This document shows, piece by piece, positions 16,823 to 25,143 of a stretch of DNA of 39,943 nucleotides. The position numbers were made by a program, and so were the translations under genes. The stretch spans positions 1 to 39,943 of the forward strand of contig CAOKFN010000044.1 of assembly GCA_948467735.1 (NCBI GenBank), given 5' to 3'. How positions within the stretch are numbered: the first letter of the stretch is position 1; every line of letters begins with the position of its first letter. Below the pieces are notes generated by a model. It was given only the letters and a program-made list of their open reading frames with translations, had not been told where the DNA came from and did not search any database. This DNA is from an uncultured bacterium (GTDB lineage Bacteria; Bacillota; Clostridia; Lachnospirales; Lachnospiraceae).

Positions 16823-18753
16823 GACTCACCCTGCTTCTCCCAAACTGCCCGGAATCTAATCAGCAGGCTTCCTTCTTGGCTCACCTTTTCCCAGCCGCTC
16901 AGGACATAGCCCTCTCTCTTCGGCTCAGGGAAGCCCGAAACTTCCGATTTCTCATATCCTGTGGAGCCTTCCATGATACAGTTGCAGAACCAAAAGCCTG
17001 TTTCCGGCGCTTCGTAAATCACAGGATAAAATTTGCTTCCGTCGCGTTTCACCCAAATGGAATACAAATGCATATCTTCTTGGACAACATCATTCTGGAA
17101 ATCCCATGCCGCGCCGTTCTCCGTACACCATCCCGCAAAGGATAAATCCGCCTTCGCCGTATTATATCCGTAAGGGGTTGCAAGCACAATCGGATTCCAT
17201 GGTTTTTTCAAAGTATCGCCCACAGCCGCCTGTACCGTTCCGTAAGAATAAGGCGCCGCATCCTTCATATCCGAATAATGAATATTGTCTTTGTAATAAG
17301 AAAGGGCAATATACGGCAGATAGTACGTTACCTCCTTCGTCTGTCCGGGAATCGGCTCCGGACTGGGTGTTTCCACAGGCGCCGGTGTATTCGTCGGTTC
17401 CGGTGTTCCAACGGGTTCCGGGGTTCTATCCGGTTCCGGAGTCGGCTCGGGCTTCGGCGTCTGATCCGGCTTAGGCGTTCCTTCCGGCTTCGGGGTCTGT
17501 TCCGGCTCAGTCGTCTGCTCAGGCTCCGGCGTTTCTTCCGGCTCAGTCGTCTGCTCAGGCTCCGGCGTCCCTTCCGGCTCGGGCGTTATCCCGGGCTTCG
17601 GTGTCCCTTCCGGCTCCGGTGTCTGCTCAGGCTCCGGCGTCCCTTCCGGTTCGGGCGTTATCTCGGGTTCCGGCGTTCCTTCCGGTTCGGGCGTTTCCTC
17701 AGGCTCCGGCGTCCCTTCCGGTTCTACCGTTTCCCCCGCATCTTCATCCTGCCCTGATTCATCCTCGGATTCAGGCGCGGACGTTACTTCCGGCTTCGGT
17801 GCTGCTGTCACCGGAACAGACGTAGGTTCCGGCGTCGATACCGGCGGCTGCGGCGTGGCTGTCGTCGGTGCCGCCGTCGTATCCGGTGCGGGCGCTCCCG
17901 TTCCCGGCGTGGATGTGGCTTCCGGCTCAGGCGTCGGAACTGCCGCTTCAGGAGTTGATGCGGACGGCGCCGCAGTTATTTCGGGAACGGGCGTGGACTG
18001 CGTCGCATTTCCTGCCGCGTTCACCGCCGTCCCTGCCGACTGCAGCGCGCCTAAATCCACATTTCTCCCCTCTTGTTCTATCTGCTGCAGACGGCGAAGT
18101 ATTTGTTCGTCCATCTGCTCTTTGGTAATCGTTCCTTTCTCCGTGAGAATCTGAGGCGAGTCCCCTCCCGTAAATTCCGTAAACTCACCCTTCCGGCATA
18201 AAATCGGCTCCTTTCCGTCCAGTCCCACAGCCACGCTGCCGTCATAAACCAGAACCGAAACCAATCCGTTCTCATCATTTTCCGTTCTTCTTACCTCAAA
18301 AACCGTCCCTCTCACGGACATGGTCGCATTGGGCGTGACAATGTTGAAAGAGGAATCCTCTCCCAGCGGATTCTGAATTTCACTCAGCACACTGCCCGCA
18401 TCCAGCTGAATGGAAGTCCTTCCGGCAGTTTCATTCCCCTCCGCAGTCACCTTCATGGCGCCGCCCTGCCCCAGCATTACATACTTATCCGCATCCAGAC
18501 GAAGCACCACATAGGCGTCCTCCGCCGCCGCCACATAATCCCCCGACAGCAGGTTCATATTCACAGCCGCCTCCAGACTGCCGACCCGTTCTCTGTCAAT
18601 TGTAATCTTCCCCGCCAGCTCCACGATTTTAATGGAACGGTAGGATTCGCTTTTGTTCCCCCGCATCAGTATCAAGGAACAAATCAGCAAGATTGCAGCA
18701 GCCCCAGCCGCAATTATCACAATTGTTTTTTTGTGTCCCGCTTCTTTCTTCAT
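16819..18753 (-). CDS. FecR-domain, Pro-rich wall-spanning sensor protein
   Basis: A 644-residue protein with an N-terminal TM anchor (about 9-30). A FecR domain follows (about 60-185, LLSGDYVAAAEDAYVVLRLD, FNIVTPNATMSVRGTVFEV, LVYDGSVAV). A long Pro/Glu/Thr region covers 254-470, made largely of TPEPEG/TPEPEQ hexapeptides (18-bp units, 17340-17760). The C-terminal 170 residues have two InlB-B/Flg_new-like repeats (LSFAGWCTENGAAWDF; YVLSGWEKVSQEG). The Pro-rich part probably crosses the cell wall and displays the tip outside. GAGGGGTG supports ATG 18753; an in-frame ATG at 18807 has no such site and lies next to the -10 element. First gene of the cyclase/HD-GYP operon, so it likely provides the envelope input. 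Confidence 0.88.
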   Translation of the reverse strand: MKKEAGHKKTIVIIAAGAAAILLICSLILMRGNKSESYRSIKIVELAGKITIDRERVGSLEAAVNMNLLSGDYVAAAEDAYVVLRLDADKYVMLGQGGAMKVTAEGNETAGRTSIQLDAGSVLSEIQNPLGEDSSFNIVTPNATMSVRGTVFEVRRTENDENGLVSVLVYDGSVAVGLDGKEPILCRKGEFTEFTGGDSPQILTEKGTITKEQMDEQILRRLQQIEQEGRNVDLGALQSAGTAVNAAGNATQSTPVPEITAAPSASTPEAAVPTPEPEATSTPGTGAPAPDTTAAPTTATPQPPVSTPEPTSVPVTAAPKPEVTSAPESEDESGQDEDAGETVEPEGTPEPEETPEPEGTPEPEITPEPEGTPEPEQTPEPEGTPKPGITPEPEGTPEPEQTTEPEETPEPEQTTEPEQTPKPEGTPKPDQTPKPEPTPEPDRTPEPVGTPEPTNTPAPVETPSPEPIPGQTKEVTYYLPYIALSYYKDNIHYSDMKDAAPYSYGTVQAAVGDTLKKPWNPIVLATPYGYNTAKADLSFAGWCTENGAAWDFQNDVVQEDMHLYSIWVKRDGSKFYPVIYEAPETGFWFCNCIMEGSTGYEKSEVSGFPEPKREGYVLSGWEKVSQEGSLLIRFRAVWEKQGES

Positions 18754-18784
18754 ACTGTACACCCCTCTTCCATTTAATACTTTT

Positions 18785-18814
18785 ATTATATATTTACCTG
18801 TAAACATTTGTCAA
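18785..18814 (-). promoter_or_regulatory. strong promoter of FecR-cyclase-HD-GYP operon
   Basis: On the minus strand TTGACA (18814-18809) and TATAAT (18790-18785) are separated by 18 bases, both perfect consensus hexamers, 31 bases before the FecR start codon. Confidence 0.8.
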
Positions 18815-18821
18815 TCATTAG

Positions 18822-18837
18822 GCCGGAACTTTCCGGC
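18822..18837 (-). other. short palindrome upstream of -35 element
   Basis: GCCGGAA (18822-18828) and TTCCGGC (18831-18837) form a 7-bp palindrome 7 bases upstream of the -35 hexamer. Candidate activator site (the position suits a CRP-like or other dimeric activator) or the 3' hairpin of the DUF4304-like gene; no T run follows. Confidence 0.4.
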
Positions 18838-18873
18838 ACAATTCGCAGTATCCTCTTGTCCTCAATCATATTT

Positions 18874-19632
18874 CTACTGGCCGGAATCTGCTCCGTTCCC
18901 TAATGCAAATGTTTCTTTCCCCATTTTCTTAAAAGAAGTCTTACTGTTAAAAAAATCTCTCCGCCGTTTTATCATGTCCAAGACCATTTTTTGCGCGGTT
19001 TCTTTCGATGTCAGACATGGCTTTATATGCTGTATACAGTATTCATAAAATTTTTCATGCCATTCTATATGGACGTCGCCGGCATAAAAACTCCCCTTTA
19101 ATATCTCCAAATATTGTTCAAAGACATCTGCCCCATTCTCTAAATCACCCGTCAGAAAGCACAGCATGGCCAGATCATAGACCTCCCAAAAACGGCCTTT
19201 TCCCGGCGTCTCCGATACATTCCGCTCAAGACATTTTCTCGCATACTCCATATCCTTGAATTTGCGGTATTCCGCAGCCTTCCGCAGACCTATCTCAGCA
19301 TATTCCTCCATCCTTGTCTGAAACTCGTCATCATTTCCGGTATACTGGCAGAATTCCTTCTCCCGTCCCCCATAAGAATAGGCGATGATATCGTTTAAGC
19401 CCTCGCTTTTCTCCCATAAAAAGTCAATTCCAACGCCCAGACGGGCTCCTTTCGACCAATTACTTGAATCAAATACCACAAAAATGATAAAATATCCGTT
19501 GTCGTCCAGCCAAGTTCTTGACGTACCCTGCCTAAAAAGCCCTTGGGGAGCCAATACCTTTTTGGCCGCCATATTGATAATTTTGTCATGCTGCCCCACG
19601 ATATGTTCCTCCCGCCGTTCCGCATTCATCAC
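18874..19632 (-). CDS. DUF4304-like hypothetical protein
   Basis: A soluble protein of up to 252 residues. The N-terminal half, with AAKKVLAPQGLFRQGTSRTW, GYFIIFVVFDSSNWSK and RLGVGIDFLW, has the look of DUF4304 proteins (a VL.P.GF.R.G..W start followed by a beta-sheet core). The C-terminal half is helical (YRKFKDMEYARKCLERNVSE; FEQYLEILKGS). No catalytic motif is recognised. The longest form begins with GTG at 19632. A GTG at about 19599 (V12), preceded by GGGAGG, is an equally good start. It has its own promoter (19706-19733). Function unknown; DUF4304 genes often lie near SUKH/immunity-type genes, but here no toxin is seen. Confidence 0.7.
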   Translation of the reverse strand: MMNAERREEHIVGQHDKIINMAAKKVLAPQGLFRQGTSRTWLDDNGYFIIFVVFDSSNWSKGARLGVGIDFLWEKSEGLNDIIAYSYGGREKEFCQYTGNDDEFQTRMEEYAEIGLRKAAEYRKFKDMEYARKCLERNVSETPGKGRFWEVYDLAMLCFLTGDLENGADVFEQYLEILKGSFYAGDVHIEWHEKFYEYCIQHIKPCLTSKETAQKMVLDMIKRRRDFFNSKTSFKKMGKETFALGNGADSGQ

Positions 19633-19705
19633 TGCTTCGACGGCTTCCGCCGCTTAGAACTATGCCGCATCTCCTGTCGTTTTTATGTATCCTGCTTTTG
19701 ATTAA

Positions 19706-19733
19706 AGTATAACAAATTTCAGCCGGAAAGCAA
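19706..19733 (-). promoter_or_regulatory. promoter of DUF4304-like gene
   Basis: TTGCTT (19733-19728), 16-base spacer, TATACT (19711-19706) on the minus strand, about 75 bases before the GTG at 19632. Confidence 0.55.
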
Positions 19734-19796
19734 ACTGTTTTATGCAAATATTTACATTACTGCCAGAACTGCCCGCAGGTTAAAATATTTTCCTGC

Positions 19797-19838
19797 AAAA
19801 AACCCTTCAGGCCCCGTATTTATAGTCCTGAAGGGTTT
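19797..19838 (-). terminator. rho-independent terminator of BspA-like gene
   Basis: On the minus strand AAACCCTTCAGG (19838-19827) pairs perfectly with CCTGAAGGGTTT (19811-19800) around a 15-base loop and runs into a T6 tract (19802-19797). It lies 200 bases after the stop of the 1234-residue surface protein gene, beyond the 31-bp repeats. Confidence 0.8.
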
Positions 19839-19921
19839 ATATTCCATCTTGTTTTCCATCTGCGGCGCAAGGAAAACGGCGCAGCACTGCGGCGGCAGAA
19901 AGAACGGCGAAGGTCTGGGGC

Positions 19922-20046
19922 CGCCTCATGAAAGGCATCGCAGGTTTAGCGCTGCCTCATGAAAGATATCGCAAGTCTAGGGCTGCCTCAGATAAGATAT
20001 TGCAGGTCTAGGCCCCTCATGAAAAATATCGCTGGTTTAGCGCTGC
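19922..20046 (-). repeat. 31-bp tandem repeats after BspA-like gene
   Basis: Four head-to-tail diverged copies with CCTCA(T/G) starting at 19924, 19955, 19986 and 20015 and a partial fifth overlapping the end of the coding region at about 20046. Consensus pieces are CTCATGAAAGATATCGCAGG and TCTAGCGCTGC. The period is 31 (one unit 29), so the array is not protein coding, and no unique spacers separate the copies. Confidence 0.8.
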
Positions 20047-23000
20047 CGCAGAACGCCCGTCGCCTCGTCGAAATGATACTTTTCTCCGTCTATGGTGACG
20101 GTTCCTTTGGCCATGGTTCCGTAGGTCAGGTCAAAATAATAGGTTCCATTTTCATTGGTATCCCAGCCTTTTATCATATGGCCTTTCCCGTCGTAGCGCA
20201 CCCATTTCCCGGTTCCGTCCTCACGCTCCGCCCACGGGCCCGCGTCGGATTCCTGATAGACGTCCTTGGAGACCGCCTTCGCTCCCTGCTGGATATTGTC
20301 CAGCCAGTACCACGCGCCGCTGGCGGGATCGTAGATTTCCTTTCCCCGGTAGGAGGGGTTTCTGGGATCGTATCCCTGACGCACGCCGCCCTCCAGCCAG
20401 TACTGCGCTCCCGACTCGTCCCGCTCCCAGCTTCCGCCGTCTCCCGAAGGGCCTCCTGTCAGGATTCCCGTGGTCTCGTCAAAATGATACTGGCTTCCGT
20501 CTATGGTGGCGATTCCTTTGGCCATGGTTCCGTAGGTCAGGTCAAAATAGTAGGTTCCGTTCTCATTGGTATCCCAGCCCTTTATCATGTGGCCTGACCC
20601 GTCGTAGCGCACCCATTTTCCGGTGCCGTCTTCGCGCTCCGCCCAGAGGCCCGCCTCGGATTCCTGATAGACGTCCTTGGAGACCGCTTTTGCTCCCTGC
20701 TGGATATTGTCCAGCCAGTACCATGCGTCGCTGGCGGGATCGTAGATTTCCTTTCCCCGGTAGGAGGAATCGTCCGGACGCCAGCCTTGACGAACGCCGT
20801 TTTCGTACCAGTATTCCCTGCCGTTTTCGTCCTTTTTCCATTCGCAGGGTTTGGGGGATTCGGCGGGTTCCGGGGAGGCTGTCGGATTTGGGGTTTCGGC
20901 AGGTTCCGGTGTAGTCGTCGGATTTGGAGTTTCCACGGGTCCCGGCGTAGTCGTCGGCTGTGGCGTATCTTCGGGTTCTGGTGTGTTCGTCGGCTGTGGC
21001 GTATTTTCGGGTTCCGGCAAAGCTGTCGGCTGTGGAGTTTCCACAGGTTCCGGGGAAGCCGTCGGCCTTGGCGGCTTCGGTAATTCCACAGGATCCGGCC
21101 CGCTTCCAACCCCAATCCTTATTAAGACTGTGCCTGCCCACTCATTTGTAAGGTATGTGATATTCTTATACCTGCCTCCTTTTTCAACTACACATGCATC
21201 ATAAAATGAAAATGGTAGTCTACACGCCACTATTTCCCATACAGCCGGCGTATCTATTCGCAACAGACTGTTGCAGTCCGAAAGCATATTATATCCGCCA
21301 AACCCCCCTTTTTCAAGATTAAAACTGCTAAGATCAAGGCTCGTCAAACTACTGCAGCCCCAAAACATACCTCCCACATCTGTTACATTATCAGTAATAA
21401 AATTTTCTAGATCAATACTCGTCAAACCACTGCAGCCATTAAACATCCCTCTCATATCTGTCACTTTCTGGGTATTAAAATTCCCAAGATCAAGACTCTT
21501 CAGGCCGCTGCAATCCGAAAACATACTCCCCATATTTGTTACGTTCCCAGTATTGAAATTTCCTAAATCAATGTTTGTCAAACCGCTGCAGCCATTAAAC
21601 ATATCCCCCATATCCGTCACGTTCCCGGTATTAAAATTTCCTATGTCAAGGCTCGTCAAACTGCTGCAACCCCAAAACATCCCTCTCATATCCGTCACAT
21701 TTCCGGTCTTAAAACTTGCAAGATCAAAACTCGTCAAACTGTTGCAACCCTTAAACAGCCACCTCATACTTGTCACATTTCCAGTATTAAAATTTCCTAG
21801 GTCAAGACTCGCAATGCCGCTGCAACCGGAAAACATACCCTCCATATCTGTCACATCAGCAGTATCCAGATTCCCCCACTCCACACTCATCAAACTGCCA
21901 CACTCGGCAAACATATAGCTCATATCCGTCACATTCAATGCTGTCAGGCCTGTAAAATCCACTTTTTTCAGCAATGGCATCCCTGCGAACAGGTATTCTA
22001 AGCTTCCTCCCAACTTACAGTTTACAAACGTGATCGTTTCCGTTCCCTCTGGAAAAATACGTCCATTCTCACTCCCTCTCGTCCTCATCCCTGTTCCGGT
22101 AATCACAATGCTCTTGGTATCCGGATTATAAGTCCAGCTGACTGCATTTTCTGTATAGTCCACATAACCATTATTTGAAGCTGGAAACAACGGCACCTCA
22201 AATGACATTGTATGATCTTTCGTTAAAATCATTCCCGCACATTCGGCGCTTAACACGCAGAATGTGCCGCCTGTCATGCTGGTATACCAGCACGGCAGCG
22301 AAATTATTTCGTTGCTGCCTATACGTGCGGGCGCATAGATGGTTTCAAGGGAGTCACAGTGCAAAAACATATCACTCACCCCTTTTACACTGCTAATGTC
22401 AAAACTTCTAATATCCAAACTCGTCAACCCGTCGCACTTGTAAAACATATTCCCCATATTTGTCACATTCCCGGTATCAAATCCTCTAAGATCAAGACTT
22501 GACAAACCACTGCAACAGGAAAACATACTATTCATACTTGTCACATTCTTGGTATCAAACTCTCCAAGATCAAGACTTGTCAGTCCCTTGCAACCCGAAA
22601 ACATCCATCCCATATTCGTCACATTCCCGGTATCAAATCCTCTAAAGTCTAGACTCGTCAGGCCGCTGCAATCCGAAAACATACTCCCCATATCCATGAC
22701 ATTCCCAGTATCCAGACTTCTAAGGTTTAAACTCGTCAGGCCGCTGCACTCACTAAACATCCCTTTCATATCCGTGACATTCCCGGTATTTAGCCCTTCA
22801 AGAGCAATATTTGTCAGACTGCCGCACCCACTAAACATCCACTTCATGCTCGTCACATTTCCGGTATCTAATCCTCCGAGATCAACATTCGTCAAACTGC
22901 TGCAATCGCCAAACATTTCCTGCATATCTGTTACATTCTTGGTTTCTAATCCTCCAAGCTCTAGGCTCCTCAGACTGCTGCAGCCGTAAAACATAGCCCC

Positions 23001-23741
23001 CATTCTTGTCACATTCCCGGTATCTAATCCTCCAAAGTCTAGACTTGTCAAGCCGCTGCAACGGGAAAACATCCCTTCCATGTTCGTCACATTCCCAGCA
23101 TCAAATCCTTCAAAGTCTAGACTCGTCAGGCGGCTGCAGCCATAAAACATTCCCTCCAAACTTGTCACATTTCCGGCATTAAGCCCTCCAAGTTTTAGAC
23201 TTGTTAAGCCGCTGCAACGGGAAAACATCCCTTCCATGTTCGTCACATTTCCAGCATCAACCCCTCCAAACTCCACACTTATCAAACTGACGCACTCAGC
23301 AAACATATAAGACATATCCGTCGCCCCCGACGCATCCAGCCCGGTAAAATCCACCTCTTTCAGCCATCCAAGTCCCTGAAACAGATAACTCAAGCTCCCA
23401 TCTATCTTACAGTCCGCAAATTCTATCCTCTCCACCGCGGGCGGGAACGAAACATTACCATCTTCATTATACTGCCCTCCCCCTCTCGTCCCCGTCCCGG
23501 ACACCACCGCCGTCCTCGTCCCCGGATCATAAGTCCAGCTCACCGCGCCGTCCGTACCGTCCACATATCCCGTCCGCACCTCCGCCGCCTGCGCCTTCAT
23601 CCCTCCCCGCGCCGTCAGACACAGCAGCACGGCGAACAAAACCGCCGCCATCCGCGCCCCCGGATGCCCATTCCTCTTCTTCCCTGCCCGTCCCTGCGGC
23701 AGCCCTTTCGCTTCGCCATTCCTGTTCCTCTTCGCTTCCAT
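20037..23741 (-). CDS. BspA-like leucine-rich repeat surface protein
   Basis: A 1234-residue secreted protein. A signal peptide (about 1-52, hydrophobic core MAAVLFAVLLCLTA) precedes two similar halves, each opening with GYVDxTxxAVSWTYxPxT (58 and 525). Each half is followed by DUF285/BspA-type repeats of about 23 residues, such as TGNVTNMGSMFSDCSGLTSL. About 13 copies lie at 140-465 and about nine at 600-825. A Thr/Pro-rich linker (about 885-975) leads to two 137-residue repeats rich in Trp/Tyr/Gly (YWYENGVRQG, WYWLDNIQQGAKAVSKDVYQ, HMIKGWDTNENGTYYFDLTY), of the choline/glucan-binding type, which should hold it on the wall. BspA relatives bind host proteins and other bacteria. AAGGGAG precedes ATG 23741. 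Confidence 0.92.
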   Translation of the reverse strand: MEAKRNRNGEAKGLPQGRAGKKRNGHPGARMAAVLFAVLLCLTARGGMKAQAAEVRTGYVDGTDGAVSWTYDPGTRTAVVSGTGTRGGGQYNEDGNVSFPPAVERIEFADCKIDGSLSYLFQGLGWLKEVDFTGLDASGATDMSYMFAECVSLISVEFGGVDAGNVTNMEGMFSRCSGLTSLKLGGLNAGNVTSLEGMFYGCSRLTSLDFEGFDAGNVTNMEGMFSRCSGLTSLDFGGLDTGNVTRMGAMFYGCSSLRSLELGGLETKNVTDMQEMFGDCSSLTNVDLGGLDTGNVTSMKWMFSGCGSLTNIALEGLNTGNVTDMKGMFSECSGLTSLNLRSLDTGNVMDMGSMFSDCSGLTSLDFRGFDTGNVTNMGWMFSGCKGLTSLDLGEFDTKNVTSMNSMFSCCSGLSSLDLRGFDTGNVTNMGNMFYKCDGLTSLDIRSFDISSVKGVSDMFLHCDSLETIYAPARIGSNEIISLPCWYTSMTGGTFCVLSAECAGMILTKDHTMSFEVPLFPASNNGYVDYTENAVSWTYNPDTKSIVITGTGMRTRGSENGRIFPEGTETITFVNCKLGGSLEYLFAGMPLLKKVDFTGLTALNVTDMSYMFAECGSLMSVEWGNLDTADVTDMEGMFSGCSGIASLDLGNFNTGNVTSMRWLFKGCNSLTSFDLASFKTGNVTDMRGMFWGCSSLTSLDIGNFNTGNVTDMGDMFNGCSGLTNIDLGNFNTGNVTNMGSMFSDCSGLKSLDLGNFNTQKVTDMRGMFNGCSGLTSIDLENFITDNVTDVGGMFWGCSSLTSLDLSSFNLEKGGFGGYNMLSDCNSLLRIDTPAVWEIVACRLPFSFYDACVVEKGGRYKNITYLTNEWAGTVLIRIGVGSGPDPVELPKPPRPTASPEPVETPQPTALPEPENTPQPTNTPEPEDTPQPTTTPGPVETPNPTTTPEPAETPNPTASPEPAESPKPCEWKKDENGREYWYENGVRQGWRPDDSSYRGKEIYDPASDAWYWLDNIQQGAKAVSKDVYQESEAGLWAEREDGTGKWVRYDGSGHMIKGWDTNENGTYYFDLTYGTMAKGIATIDGSQYHFDETTGILTGGPSGDGGSWERDESGAQYWLEGGVRQGYDPRNPSYRGKEIYDPASGAWYWLDNIQQGAKAVSKDVYQESDAGPWAEREDGTGKWVRYDGKGHMIKGWDTNENGTYYFDLTYGTMAKGTVTIDGEKYHFDEATGVLRQR

Positions 23742-23816
23742 CGGCTTTCTCCCTTCTTTTTCGGCCGTCCCCGTCCGGATTTCTTCCGCCGTTCCATAAG
23801 ACGACCATTTTCTTCC

Positions 23817-23843
23817 ATTTTACTACCCCCCCCATTTTGTCAA
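23817..23843 (-). promoter_or_regulatory. promoter with G8 spacer for BspA-like gene
   Basis: On the minus strand TTGACA (23843-23838) and TAAAAT (23822-23817) are 15 bases apart; the spacer contains eight consecutive G (23833-23826). The spacing is two bases short of optimal, so gain or loss of G would change promoter strength. Confidence 0.55.
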
Positions 23844-23964
23844 GTGCCAAAAACTTATTTCTACCGGAAACGGACGAATCAATTCTGCCCCGGCGCAGAA
23901 AAGCGCCGTATCTTTAATGTGCGCCGCCTTAGCGGCATATTTTATCTGAACGGGTCTGCGCATG

Positions 23965-23993
23965 AAAAAAGGCGGCGCAATGAAAGGGCCGCC
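23965..23993 (-). terminator. rho-independent terminator of ECF sigma operon
   Basis: On the minus strand GGCGGC (23993-23988) pairs with GCCGCC (23976-23971) around 11 bases and is followed by TTTTTT (23970-23965), about 95 bases after the stop of the anti-sigma-like gene. The remainder of the 346-base gap 23742-24087 holds the BspA-gene promoter and nothing else I recognise. Confidence 0.75.
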
Positions 23994-24087
23994 CTGCTTT
24001 GAGGCTTTTTTCTCAAGCTTTTTTCAAAATTTATTTCTAATACAAAGACCGGACATATAAATGTTCGTTTCTATTACCAAGATATCT

Positions 24088-25143
24088 TCACGGATTTCCT
24101 ACAACAAAATCTTCACCAGATCGCCCTCTGATAATGGATGCCGCAATCCTGACAACCTCTTCCAATTCCAGTCTCCGCGCCATAATCTCATACTCCGCCC
24201 CGTCCAAGACAAACGAGGCCGTATAGAGATCGTAATATCCGGCAGGCATATGATAAAGGCCGTTTGGCGCCTTCTGGTCGGGGTCAAAAGGGCCATGGGG
24301 CATGGAACAATGGCTCAAAATGACGCTCACGCTGCCAAAATCGGTAGTCCTGACGTCATCCACAGGCAGAAGGCCGCACCGAAGGATACCCGCTTTGGAA
24401 ACGGTAATGGTGAAACCCTTGGGAACCACAATATCGTCGTCGGACTTAGGGCTTCCGTCCTCCCGAAACCCGGCCCAGAAGCCCCGGCCCGCCTGATCCT
24501 CCACAATCCTGCCGTCGGCCTTCTCCCTGCATATATATCCCCCGGCGCTGTCACCGCCGCTGGTGAGCCCTTCAGGAATATAATCGGGCGCCAGATTCCA
24601 GCCGTAATAAGCCGCGACCTCCTCCTCCCCCCACTGCTCCATATCATAAAGCGCGGGATCATAATAATATCTGGCGCTGTCGGAGGCCAAGCCTTCCGAC
24701 TCGTTCACCGCCACATTGTCCCAATTAATGACAATCTCCCTCCCGCCGGGCGGCGGCGCATCAACGCCGGGGTTCCTATCATCATCGCCTACAGCATATC
24801 CCGGGTCAGGATTAGAAGGCGGCTCAACATTTCCCGGCCCAATATCAGAAGGCGGCTCAACATTTCCCGGCCCAATATCAGCAGGCGGCTCAACATTTCC
24901 CGGCCCAGCATCGGACGGCGGCTCAACGCTGACCAGCTCAGGATTGGGAAGCGGCGCAATCCGGTCTGGCTCCTTCAAAATAATTGGCAGCGCAAACCTA
25001 ACCGCCAAAATCAGGCCAAGGCACGCCGCCATCGTCCCCCACTTGACCGCCCCGCCGAATCCGGTTCGCCTATAAACCCTCGCATCCAGCACATCCTCAT
25101 CGTTAATCCCCCCGACGGCATCCAAAATATCTTCTGCTTTCAT
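24088..25143 (-). CDS. single-TM anti-sigma-like protein
   Basis: A 351-residue protein with a cytoplasmic N-terminus (MKAEDILDAVGGINDEDVLD), one TM helix (about 35-56) and an extracytoplasmic remainder. Just outside the membrane is a Pro-rich stalk with four 11-residue repeats VEPPSDIGPGN (73-115). The outer domain (WGEEEVAAYYGWNLAPDYIPEGL, KGFTITVSKAGIL, YYDLYTASFVLDGAEYEIMARRL) resembles the sensing domain of sigma-associated membrane proteins in Lachnospiraceae. It starts inside the stop of the sigma gene (ATGA overlap), the usual arrangement for an anti-sigma factor. Regulation of the partner sigma is inferred; no zinc-binding anti-sigma motif is visible. Confidence 0.75.
   Translation of the reverse strand: MKAEDILDAVGGINDEDVLDARVYRRTGFGGAVKWGTMAACLGLILAVRFALPIILKEPDRIAPLPNPELVSVEPPSDAGPGNVEPPADIGPGNVEPPSDIGPGNVEPPSNPDPGYAVGDDDRNPGVDAPPPGGREIVINWDNVAVNESEGLASDSARYYYDPALYDMEQWGEEEVAAYYGWNLAPDYIPEGLTSGGDSAGGYICREKADGRIVEDQAGRGFWAGFREDGSPKSDDDIVVPKGFTITVSKAGILRCGLLPVDDVRTTDFGSVSVILSHCSMPHGPFDPDQKAPNGLYHMPAGYYDLYTASFVLDGAEYEIMARRLELEEVVRIAASIIRGRSGEDFVVGNP
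24799..24927 (-). repeat. 33-bp tandem repeat in anti-sigma-like gene
   Basis: Four units of 33 bp encoding VEPPSDIGPGN variants form the extracytoplasmic stalk; the two central units are nearly identical at DNA level. Confidence 0.85.

Noticed and set aside
19922..20046. CRISPR-like appearance of the 31-bp repeats
   Set aside because: Copies are contiguous with no unique spacers, diverge among themselves, and no cas genes are present.
21271..23310. Regular 69-bp periodic repeats that could be taken for a repeat array
   Set aside because: They encode the 23-residue LRR units of the BspA-like protein in one continuous frame.
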